Below are positions 7,201 through 14,434 of a stretch of DNA of 64,000 bases, piece by piece. The stretch covers positions 2,511,001 to 2,575,000 of the forward strand of contig NZ_JIAL01000001.1 of the NCBI RefSeq assembly GCF_000688455.1, written 5' to 3'. Position 1 is the stretch's first letter. The number at the start of each line of letters is the position of its first letter. Below the pieces are notes generated by a model. It was not told where the DNA came from, did not search any database, and saw only the letters and a list, made by a program, of their open reading frames with translations. Position numbers and translations under genes: made by a program. This stretch comes from Pseudacidobacterium ailaaui (GTDB taxonomy: Bacteria; Acidobacteriota; Terriglobia; Terriglobales; Acidobacteriaceae).

Positions 7201-10192
7201 GCGGGCTACCGGAACCGTTATAGGTAAAGGTAGCAGCCTCGGCTTTGCTACCAGTAGAAAGCGGACGGAAAGCCACCGATATGGAGCAGGATGCCCCAGC
7301 GGCCAGAGAAGCCGGCGATGTAGGGCAGGTATTTGATGTTGTGATGAAGTCCTGTCCCAGGCTGATCGAGGACAGGGTAATTGCCGTAGAAAGTCCATTC
7401 GTGACTGTAAGGGTCTTTGCGCCGGAAGTTTGGCCGACGGCTGTGGTCCCCCACGATAAATTTGTTGGTGAGAAAGCTATCCCGCCGGAAGTACCGCCAC
7501 TGGGGGCACTGGCTGTTGCCGTTAAATAGAGCTGCGTGACCGCTCCGGTGCTGTCCTTAGCGTTGACGGTACCAGTAAAGGTTCCGCTGGCTGTAGGGTT
7601 TGCCGTCACCGTGACGGTACAACTCGCGCCAGCAGCCAATGAGCTTGGACTTATCGGGCAATCATCGGTCTGAGAAAAGATCCCATTGACCGTGATGCTT
7701 GTAAGCACGATAGGGGAGGATGTCTGGTTAGTCAGCGTGGAGCTTTGCGTGGCGCTGGAAGTTCCCGCGGTCAAAGAGGAAAAGGTGAGCGAGGAGGTGT
7801 TGTAAAGCAGGGGACCAACCGTGCCTGTTGCAGTGACTGGGACTGACAAAGGAGTGTCAGAACCACTATAAGCAAAAGTCAAGGGCTCACTCTTGGTCCC
7901 GCTGGAGAGCGGACGGAATGCCAGCGTAACCGAGCAGGAAGCACCAGACGCCAATGTATTTGGAGACAAGGGGCAGGTATTTACTGTTTGTACAAAGTCC
8001 TGTCCTGAGGTGATGGATGTGATTGTTAATGGCGTGGACTGGCCATTATTGAGCGTGATGCTTTTGCTACCCGAGGTCTGCCCTACCGAAACCGAACCCC
8101 AGGACAGGCTGGAGGGTGAGCTATAGACCGTGCTTCCTGTTTGTGGCGTTGTATCTGCTGGGGAATTGGCCGTGCGTATATCACTTGGTACTCCGCCCAT
8201 GCCGCTTAGATAGAGCTGTGTCGTGTTGTTCGATCCATCCTTCACATTGATCGAACCGACGGTGCTGCCATACCCAACAGGATTCGAGGTAACGGTAATG
8301 GTGCAGCTGGCCTGGGGAGCCAGAGTTCCTGGGCAATCGTTGGTTTGGGCAAAGTGTCCGCTGACGGTAATGCTGGCCACTGTAATCTGCGAAGATGAGG
8401 TCTGGTTTGTCAGCGTGGCTGTTTGCGGCGGACTTACGGTGTTCGGCGGAACACCAGCAAAAGAAAGGGACGGAGGACTGAAGAGCAGTGACCCGATTGT
8501 TCCCGTCCCCTGTAATGTGACATTCTGCACACCGCCAGCAGCATCATCGGTGATGGTGAGGTCTTCATTTTTGATGCCAGATGAGAGTGGACGAAAAGCG
8601 ATCGTGAGTGAGCAGGATGCGCCAGCGTTCACCATCATTGGAGCAGTAGGGCATGTAGTGGACGAAAGGATAAAATCCTGCCCCAACGAAATCGAGGAAA
8701 TCGTAAGGGGGACCGTCTGATTGTTCGTAAGAGTGACGGTCTTCGGGCCTGAAGTCTGGCCTACGGAAATTTTTCCCCACAAAAGTGAATCTGGCGAGAA
8801 GGTCACCTGCTCGGTCGTGCCTCCAAGCCCTTTCAGATAAAGCTGCGTTGTATTTCCCGATCCATCTCGAACATTGACTGAGCCAGTGAAAGTACCTGTG
8901 GCAACTGGATTGGATGTAACGTTGAACGTACAACTGGTCTGCGGAGCCAAGGTGCCGGGGCAGTCATTTTTTTGAGCAAAATGGCCGCTTACTGTGATGG
9001 TTGCAAGGGAAACATTGGCTGAGCTTTGATTCATCAAGACAGCCTGTTGCGGTGAACTTGCCTGTCCTGGAGCCACTCCGGCAAAAGAGAGGGAAACGGG
9101 ATTAAAGATGAGAGATCCCGTTGCGCCGGTGGCGCTTAATAGTGCAGAGTGCGGACTTCCAGGAGCATTGTCAATCAGTGAAAGAAGCTCTGTCTTGGAT
9201 CCTGACGAAGTCGGACGAAAAGCAACGGAAATTGTGCAGGATCCGCCTGCCGGGATTGTAGCGGGGGCGAGCGGACAGGTTCCGCCGGTCTGGATAAAAT
9301 CTGGCCCTATGCTGATATAAGAAATCGCAAGGGATGTGGTCTGGTTGTTCGTGACAGTGATGATCTTCGAACCGGAAGTCTGTCCCACGGTCACAGTGCC
9401 CCAGGTCAGCGATACGGGAGAAAAGCTCACAGACCCCACAACAGGTTGTCCACTGTCCGATCCTGAAAGATAAAGCTGAGTTACATTTCCGAAGTTGTCC
9501 CTAACATTGATCGAACCAGTGATGCTGCCGGATGCGACGGGTTTCGAGGACACCGTGACTGTACAGCTTTCACCGACTCCCAAGGTGCTTGGTGCGATAG
9601 GGCAGTTCGTGCCTTCTACAAAATGACCGCTGACAGTAATGCTTTGGATGGTCACTGGAGAGGACTGCTTATTTGTCAGTGTCGCATTTTGCGGCTGACT
9701 TGTGGACCCGGCCGGAACTCCAGGAAAAGAAAGAGAAGTGGGGGAAAAAATGAGGGAACCAGTCGAACCTTTGGCAGCGAGAGCAACATTGTGAGGGCCG
9801 TCCCACGCATTGTCATTAATCAACAATGACCCGGAAACATTGCCAGTAGAAGTGGGCCGGAATGCAACAGATATCGTGCATGAAGCACTGGGGGCCAGAG
9901 TAGCGGTTCCTGTCGGACAGGTATTTCCGGTTACGAGGAACTGATCGCTCGCAGTAACAGAAGCGATCGAAACTGCGACGGACTTGCTCATATTTGTGAC
10001 CGTCACGGTCTTCGAGGAGGAAGTCTGCCCCACATTGACACTGTGCCAGGACAGAGAGCTGGGAGATACAGACAATTGAGCAATCGGATTGGCATGGATC
10101 CCGCACCCGCAAAGGTTAAGGAGGAAAAGACCCAAAAATAGGACCTGGATTTTGCTGAAATCTACGAGAATGCCTGATCGATTGCGTCGCAT
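4256..10192 (-). CDS. Giant ASH-repeat lipoprotein with GH-A type glycosidase domain
   Basis: The 1978-aa protein starts with a signal peptide and lipobox L-C-G-C (lipidated Cys30). Residues about 40-1325 form about 12 choice-of-anchor-D (ASH/SPD-2/Hydin-like) beta-sandwich units, most with one Cys pair. Two Ig-like units follow (about 1334-1490; each has G-L-Y-T-A-P-A). The C-terminal domain (about 1505-1880) resembles clan GH-A barrels such as GH39: an acid/base candidate Glu in Y-E-I-W-N-E-P near 1643 and a nucleophile candidate Glu in Y-V-D-E-F-N near 1777. A short beta domain ends the protein. It is likely a surface-tethered polysaccharide hydrolase on a long stalk. The AAGG ribosome site is 5 nt before ATG. 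Substrate is unknown; the GH39 placement is tentative. Confidence 0.85.
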   Translation of the reverse strand: MRRNRSGILVDFSKIQVLFLGLFLLNLCGCGIHANPIAQLSVSPSSLSWHSVNVGQTSSSKTVTVTNMSKSVAVSIASVTASDQFLVTGNTCPTGTATLAPSASCTISVAFRPTSTGNVSGSLLINDNAWDGPHNVALAAKGSTGSLIFSPTSLSFPGVPAGSTSQPQNATLTNKQSSPVTIQSITVSGHFVEGTNCPIAPSTLGVGESCTVTVSSKPVASGSITGSINVRDNFGNVTQLYLSGSDSGQPVVGSVSFSPVSLTWGTVTVGQTSGSKIITVTNNQTTSLAISYISIGPDFIQTGGTCPLAPATIPAGGSCTISVAFRPTSSGSKTELLSLIDNAPGSPHSALLSATGATGSLIFNPVSLSFAGVAPGQASSPQQAVLMNQSSANVSLATITVSGHFAQKNDCPGTLAPQTSCTFNVTSNPVATGTFTGSVNVRDGSGNTTQLYLKGLGGTTEQVTFSPDSLLWGKISVGQTSGPKTVTLTNNQTVPLTISSISLGQDFILSSTTCPTAPMMVNAGASCSLTIAFRPLSSGIKNEDLTITDDAAGGVQNVTLQGTGTIGSLLFSPPSLSFAGVPPNTVSPPQTATLTNQTSSSQITVASITVSGHFAQTNDCPGTLAPQASCTITVTSNPVGYGSTVGSINVKDGSNNTTQLYLSGMGGVPSDIRTANSPADTTPQTGSTVYSSPSSLSWGSVSVGQTSGSKSITLNNGQSTPLTITSITSGQDFVQTVNTCPLSPNTLASGASCSVTLAFRPLSSGTKSEPLTFAYSGSDTPLSVPVTATGTVGPLLYNTSSLTFSSLTAGTSSATQSSTLTNQTSSPIVLTSITVNGIFSQTDDCPISPSSLAAGASCTVTVTANPTASGTFTGTVNAKDSTGAVTQLYLTATASAPSGGTSGGIAFSPTNLSWGTTAVGQTSGAKTLTVTNGLSTAITLSSISLGQDFITTSNTCPTSPASLAAGASCSISVAFRPLSTGSKAEAATFTYNGSGSPQSVPLTGTGTTGSLLFNPTSLSFDPVTTGSQSSPQTATLTNTTTGALTLNTITVNGNFSQTNTCPISPNTLAAGASCNISVTSTPATAGAFTGVVNAKLSTGAVTQLYLSGSGTGSSTSTGGTGNVTVSPKQYTFANQPIGTTSSPATITLTNGQSTAITISSIQISAPFQQTNNCGGTLAAGGSCTISITYAPTAVGYSSTNLTITDNASNSPQTVAIAGNAYAPVTLSNNSLGFSNQIVGRSSTPQTVTLTNQQPTPLTINSIAVTGSNEFQVTNTCIPNGSSNGTLAGNSSCSISVVFTPTATGSVSGAFTVSFNASGSPATVSYTGTGIVGDTSTSVQITPRSSCVLPSGQQQFAATVRNNSNQAVTWYVDGVQNGSSSVGFISTSGLYTAPASTGTHTVKAVSQAVTSASASTTISVTTSPLFTIDPYVSSIPVNGQQTFQGQICNVPDNNVTFSVDNIVGGNTTVGTIAGDGLYTAPATPGKHTVRVTDPTLNKTSGAVVNVFSGISVDFGSRNNTKYPIPSGILAINHLDGLHNPSDMALAASAGFKVSRTYANVPLVYATQTPDWTKIDPLIANLQALGVHVILQVAYTPVWLQPNPNPCGAGNTTVAPTNINTWAQLAASYVAHMDQKFPGVVTDYEIWNEPDSGSLCGNTNRLNTYLALYAAAAPLMKQQAAADGATIRVGGPTTAGANQTWITALLTNSSTAPYVDFVSYHNYIMASQDVNATWDTYNGNNSLYQRTQAPGGAASQFAKVASLVAAGQQPAGALTPIYVDEFNTNWAFIQDCCRNDPTYAPLWNAMYVSDLLNTVYSGTAAVPGDLAYYAATNYPYFCIIGTWDSHMDCQYTTNSTPQPYPQFYAYQLMASSSYLDMNSGGYMAASIAPPSGGGGLVTTAFYTPNQDSLLIINPTSANYSSITINLQNTGYSSPHAVLYQIVDGQRINSQSLALTQSNGSYTANIQVPAYTVLGIAVQGP
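6217..10075 (-). repeat. Coding tandem repeats: alternating A/B ASH units
   Basis: About twelve units of 100-115 codons each. Odd units (A type) open with a W-G-x-V-x-V-G-Q-T-S-G core and end near V-A-F-R-P-x-S-S-G. Even units (B type) open with S-L-S-F-x-x-V and A-T-L-T-N, and most end in T-Q-L-Y-L-S-G. Units 1-10 form five A/B pairs; units 11 and 12 depart from the pattern. Diverged codons indicate old duplication rather than a recent expansion. Confidence 0.75.
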
Positions 10193-10762
10193 GGGAACCT
10201 TCTTCTGTGAACTGGACAGTTTTTAATAACAAAAAATAGTGCAATGAAAGAAGCAATTAGTTAACTTGTTTTGACTTAGATATGTTTGAGACTAAGTAGC
10301 TCCGGAATAAACTTAAAGCGTGAATGGCTTTGATGCCGGTCACGCGGAAATGGATATCCCTCCACAACAAACATTTCGGTACGACTATGCTTTTCCAGAC
10401 GTTTCTGCCTATCTCGCTCGTGAACAAATAGGACAAATCGCATGTGGAATAACATCCGCTTCTAGCTCCAGTCGGGATGACCAGATCTTGCATCGTTGAG
10501 TAAAAACTAAAAAATCAGACCCTATCTTATCTTTTAAATAGAAAATTCACACGAGGTATTTAGTAACATTAGAGGGCAATTACTATACTCCTACTCGCAT
10601 GAGTATTTATTCTTATCACGCGATGAGAGTTTTATCTCCAAAGGGAAAGGCGAGAGATATTAGAGGCCAGGCAGGGTACGGGACTTACGCCATGAATCGA
10701 GAAATTCCATGTGCCTGGTAAAGAAATTTCATGGGAAGCGTGGACAGGAAGAGAGAGGCGAA
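10193..10762. other. 570-bp AT-rich intergenic region, no gene seen
   Basis: No convincing reading frame was found on either strand. The stretch is clearly more AT-rich than the flanks. It should hold the promoter of the minus-strand giant gene (ribosome site AAGG just before 10192) and the 3' end of the LuxR-type gene transcript. Visible symmetry: ATACTC-N10-GAGTAT at 10585-10606, and two near-identical GAAATT(C/T)CATG copies near 10700-10735. No strong terminator hairpin was seen. Confidence 0.6.
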
Positions 10763-11446
10763 CTAGCGGGAAACCATGCGACGGCTCATCGCGTAAAGGA
10801 TGGCTTCGGTCCGGCTGGAGACTCCTAGCTTGTCGAAGATGTGAAACAGATGGTTTTTAATGGTGTGCTCGCTTAGATTCAGTGAGGCGGCCATTTCGCG
10901 ATTAGTCAGGCCCTCAGCCAGCAGGTGCAGGACCTCTTCCTCCCGCGTGCTCAGGATCGCGTCTCCCTTAGAATCAACAATTCTCAGAGACTTGAGACTG
11001 GACAGCGATTCAATCAGATATCCTAGCTGCTCACTATTTGCCCAGACTTGTCCTTTATGAACGCATGTCACACACTTGCAAAGTGTGGCAAAGTCTGTAT
11101 GGTCCGCAGCGAGTACACCGCGGGCCTGTGCGCGGAAAAAGGCTACCACATGCTCTTTGGTCAGATTGGAAGAAAGCACGATCGATCGCGCTGAGGGGCA
11201 CATGGCAGAGACTTTATCCAACACAGTAATAGCCTGAGGCTGGTCTTTCTTGTCTGAGCACTGAATCAGAACAATGTCGGGTTGTTTTTGGGAGAGGAGC
11301 CTGGTGAGTTCATCCAAATTTTTTACGCAACCCAGGATGGAAAATTGAGGATGTTTGGAAAAGGCCTGTTCAAGCAGCTCCGAAGTAATTCGAGTCGAAT
11401 CAACAATGACAATAGAGATACGCGACTGAGTAGGGAAAGTGCTCAT
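10763..11446 (-). CDS. LuxR/NarL-type regulator with degenerate receiver domain
   Basis: The 227-aa protein has a receiver-like fold (about 8-130) and a C-terminal LuxR helix-turn-helix (about 160-225; L-S-T-R-E-E-E-V-L-H-L-L, L-T-N-R-E-M-A, S-E-H-T-I-K-N-H-L). The receiver looks unable to take a phosphate: the strand that normally ends in the acceptor Asp reads D-I-V-L-I-Q, and the usual Lys near the fifth strand is replaced (G-V-L-A-A-D). A central insert is Cys-rich (C-K-C-V-T-C-V). It is probably a phosphorylation-independent or redox/ligand-responsive regulator. It sits upstream of the giant lipoprotein on the same strand but 570 bp away, so regulation of that gene is only a guess. Confidence 0.85.
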   Translation of the reverse strand: MSTFPTQSRISIVIVDSTRITSELLEQAFSKHPQFSILGCVKNLDELTRLLSQKQPDIVLIQCSDKKDQPQAITVLDKVSAMCPSARSIVLSSNLTKEHVVAFFRAQARGVLAADHTDFATLCKCVTCVHKGQVWANSEQLGYLIESLSSLKSLRIVDSKGDAILSTREEEVLHLLAEGLTNREMAASLNLSEHTIKNHLFHIFDKLGVSSRTEAILYAMSRRMVSR

Positions 11447-11748
11447 ACATGCCTTTCGTTACAAATACTTATATCCTATGGCAGTTTATAAGAAATGAGA
11501 AATTACAAAAAGTCGTTGCCGGGCGAGGATATTATTTTTTGTGGTTACACCGGTTTATCAAGCTATGCAGATGCAATGATTGAAATTGCTATGCAGAGCT
11601 AAGTTTATAGCGAAAATACAGTTTTTGTGCTTATCAAAAAAGTAACGAATACTGATAGCGGCAAGAGTAATCAAAATGATCAATCAAATATTACTTTTGC
11701 AGTGATCCGGAGTTCCCATTTCCTATTTGATGCCATTTCGTCCTAAGG
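11447..11748. other. 302-bp AT-rich intergenic region with a 10-bp direct repeat
   Basis: No gene is visible. The region is AT-rich and lies upstream of the LuxR-type gene and downstream of the permease, both on the minus strand. GCTATGCAGA occurs twice, at 11562-11571 and 11588-11597 (26 bp apart, start to start), a spacing near 2.5 helical turns. No clear terminator was seen for the permease. Confidence 0.5.
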
Positions 11749-14166
11749 TTATTTCTCATTTTCTGCCTGGCGGGAGGATGGGCCGGGAGTAGGAACTGGA
11801 TAATCGAAACCTTCTCTGGTTTTTCGGCTATAGGCCGGTCCTGAGGCCGGCTGCTTTCCGTCAGAAGTGTATCGTCTAAGATCACGAAGCGTTTCCTGTT
11901 TGTCCCAGGCATACTCTATGGCGAGACGAGTCAGGGCATAGGTCACAATATCGCTGTGGTGAAGGTCCTGCATCTCAGGGTCTCGGCGGAAATTCAACCA
12001 TAAGCGATGGACGAGCTGCACATCATCTGCCTGGAGGGCAGGGGCATGAGGACCAATATGGAAGCCCTGCGCTTCTCCATTGGACATGACCACGTAAAAG
12101 GTAAACTGCCGCTTCGGCTCCGGAAGGTTTTCCCAAGCCTGACCAATGTGGTAGGCCTGCTCCTGCGCAGACATTTTGGTGGAAAGCCCGGAGACCAGGG
12201 CAGACACTTCAAGAGCATTGGCAGTTTGGACTAATGCGGCAAAAATATCACCTGCCGGGACTACCAGCAATGAAATGTGTTTTCCAAAGCTCTCGGCAAT
12301 GGACACCGCCTTGGTAAAGATCATCTGTTCATGCTCGCTGAACAGCTGGTCTGCGGCCTCGATGTATTCCGGGCCGCCCGCACCTACCATGCGCGCGGTC
12401 AACACCACAATGTCCTGATCATCAGTGTTTGTGCGGGAAAGGGCCCATTTGAGCGCAAGGGGGTTGGCAGAATCGCGCATTGTAACCAGAACTCCGCCTG
12501 GCCGAATGCCAAGTGTTTCCCGGCTTATGGTGCCCTGGTTTTCGAGCTGGAAATGCTCCTTCATCTGTTTGACGGTGGCGGCATGTTTCTTTTTGTTCCG
12601 GCTCTCTGAAACAGTAAAGATGGCATAGAAGGCCGCTGCGAAGGCGACGCCGCTTTCCGTAGCTACGCTTTTGGTGAAGAGATTTACGATGGCGATGGTC
12701 AGAAGGGTAAGGAAGACACACAACAGGCCAATCGGCAGCTCGGTGTTGCCAATGCGGACGTTCAGCGGGACTTTCCAGCCACGATCCCCCTTGTATTTCC
12801 AGCGCAGGACCAACATGGCAAGCGAGTTGAAGGTAAAGCTCCAGATGACGCCAAAGGCATAGGCTTCACCCAGCGTAATGACATTTCCGCGGCTTACGAT
12901 GATGGTGAATAGCTGCAGCGCGGTCACAAGATTGATGATGCGATAGCTGGTACCAAACTTCCGGTGGGGCTTGCGAAACCAGTCCGTCAGCACTCCGTCT
13001 TCGGAGATGCGCATGAGAACGCCGGTGGACCCGATGAGGGAAGTATTGATGGCCCCGGAGAGTATCAGAAATCCGACGATGACGACAAAGACACGGAAAA
13101 CAATGCGCAGAGAGAGCGGTCCGACCATATACATGGCCAGTCCGGCAATCAGATTGTCGCGGTAGACCGGAACACGCACCGAATCGGGAATAATCATCAC
13201 TGCAAGCAGCGAGACGATTCCTGTAAAGACAAAGCTGTAAATGGCGATGACAATGGCTGCGCGCTTGAGGTTTTTCAGCTTCGGATGTTCAATTTCCCGA
13301 TTGACCTGGGCCAGTGTTTCTTCGCCGCTCATGGCGAGAATCGAATGGCCAAAAGCCATCAGAATGCCGAAGAGCCCGAGCGATGTCGCAAACTTTGTTC
13401 CCGCCAGAAAGCCGAGGGCGTCCTTTGAAAAGTGCAGATTGGACGGTACCGGAAGCGGGGGCAGGCTGGCGCCTACATGAAACGCTGTATAAAAACCCCA
13501 GGCCAGCAAAAGAACAACCATAATGGTGGTGATCTTCATCACCTCCAGGGCTTTATCGCTGGATTCCTCAATGCCCTTGATGTTCTGCCACCAGTAGTAA
13601 ATTGTGACAGCGGCGCAAAAAAAGGCCGATGTTTCATTCATCGGCAACTGGCGTGCGGTGTGTGCGGCGCTTAACAGGGCAGGAGGCAACCAGCCGTGAG
13701 AAGCGCCAACTTGCATCAGTTCATTTAATAAGCCGGTAATGTACTGGCCGGCAGATACCCCAGAGATCGGTCCGGTCAGAATGTAGTCAAACATCAGTGC
13801 CGAGACGCTGAGTTTAGCGAAAGTACCGCCCAGTGCCTCCTTGACTACACGGTAGACGCCGCCGCGCGTAAACATGGAGCAGCTTTCCACGTATACGGCA
13901 CGAACGGCGAAAGAGAAAAGCATGACACCCAGAATGAACCATGGAGCTGCTTTTCCAACGGCCTCCTCTGCAATGCCACCGGCATAGAAGGCCGATGATC
14001 CCAGATCGTTCAGGACGACGGCGGCCGCGCGCCAGAACGAAATAAATGTGAGCATCACCGAGGAGGCAACAACCAGCCGTACCCGGTTTGATTGTGGAGC
14101 GGAAAAGGTCTGACCAACAGGCATGGTTATGGGTGAATCGTTTGCTACCCAATGCAGGGCGAACAT
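11749..14166 (-). CDS. APC-superfamily amino acid/polyamine permease with USP-like C-terminal domain
   Basis: About 805 aa. Residues up to about 520 hold roughly 12 transmembrane helices typical of the APC superfamily; the N-terminal helices have the R-G-G-V-Y-R-V-V-K-E-A-L-G-G element. The remaining ~280 residues are soluble, starting with a universal-stress-protein-like segment (G-G-V-L-V-T-M-R-D-S-A-N-P) and ending in a charged tail. ATG 14166 is used: GAGG lies only 4 nt before it. A TTG at 14178 and an ATG at 14124 are alternatives and none has a textbook ribosome site. The substrate is probably an amino acid or other cation, but the sequence does not fix it. Confidence 0.85.
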   Translation of the reverse strand: MFALHWVANDSPITMPVGQTFSAPQSNRVRLVVASSVMLTFISFWRAAAVVLNDLGSSAFYAGGIAEEAVGKAAPWFILGVMLFSFAVRAVYVESCSMFTRGGVYRVVKEALGGTFAKLSVSALMFDYILTGPISGVSAGQYITGLLNELMQVGASHGWLPPALLSAAHTARQLPMNETSAFFCAAVTIYYWWQNIKGIEESSDKALEVMKITTIMVVLLLAWGFYTAFHVGASLPPLPVPSNLHFSKDALGFLAGTKFATSLGLFGILMAFGHSILAMSGEETLAQVNREIEHPKLKNLKRAAIVIAIYSFVFTGIVSLLAVMIIPDSVRVPVYRDNLIAGLAMYMVGPLSLRIVFRVFVVIVGFLILSGAINTSLIGSTGVLMRISEDGVLTDWFRKPHRKFGTSYRIINLVTALQLFTIIVSRGNVITLGEAYAFGVIWSFTFNSLAMLVLRWKYKGDRGWKVPLNVRIGNTELPIGLLCVFLTLLTIAIVNLFTKSVATESGVAFAAAFYAIFTVSESRNKKKHAATVKQMKEHFQLENQGTISRETLGIRPGGVLVTMRDSANPLALKWALSRTNTDDQDIVVLTARMVGAGGPEYIEAADQLFSEHEQMIFTKAVSIAESFGKHISLLVVPAGDIFAALVQTANALEVSALVSGLSTKMSAQEQAYHIGQAWENLPEPKRQFTFYVVMSNGEAQGFHIGPHAPALQADDVQLVHRLWLNFRRDPEMQDLHHSDIVTYALTRLAIEYAWDKQETLRDLRRYTSDGKQPASGPAYSRKTREGFDYPVPTPGPSSRQAENEK

Positions 14167-14236
14167 CTGCCTCGGCAAGGACGCTCAGCGCTGAGTGTAT
14201 GTCCTGACCTCAATGCAGTCAAATCCTGTGCTCGGC

Positions 14237-14434
14237 TCATTCTCCGAAAAGCTCCTGCAAGTCTTCAATAAAACTGATGATAATTACAATGGCCGAACCC
14301 GCAAGGCCGATAAAGAAAAGTATCGTCAGCAGGTGCATCCCGAAGTGAATGAGCGCGCTCACAATGAATATTGTACCGCCAGGCCAACCAGACAGTGTTA
14401 GACTCAGCCTCGGATGCGACTTTTGACCCGTCAC
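14237..14434 (-). CDS. Small membrane protein, 65 aa
   Basis: Starts at GTG 14434 and overlaps the divergent lnt start by 21 bases. Residues about 18-35 and 38-56 are strongly hydrophobic (F-I-V-S-A-L-I, then T-I-L-F-F-I-G-L-A-G-S-A-I-V-I-I-I), followed by the acidic end F-I-E-D-L-Q-E-L-F-G-E. The composition is what a real two-helix membrane peptide shows, not a shadow frame. It lies just upstream of the permease on the same strand (gap about 70 bp) and might be co-transcribed with it. No family is recognised. Confidence 0.6.
   Translation of the reverse strand: MTGQKSHPRLSLTLSGWPGGTIFIVSALIHFGMHLLTILFFIGLAGSAIVIIISFIEDLQELFGE

Noticed and set aside
8223-8720. Plus-strand frames opposite the giant gene, such as this 165-aa one
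   Set aside because: They are antisense shadows of repetitive coding sequence with no ribosome site and no independent motif.
4256-10192. CRISPR-like or satellite DNA repeats
   Set aside because: The repetition is in protein-coding units of over 100 codons with diverged bases; no short identical repeats with uniform spacers exist.
10257-10493. A 78-aa minus-strand frame in the 570-bp spacer
   Set aside because: No ribosome site, no conserved-looking features, and AT-rich non-coding composition.
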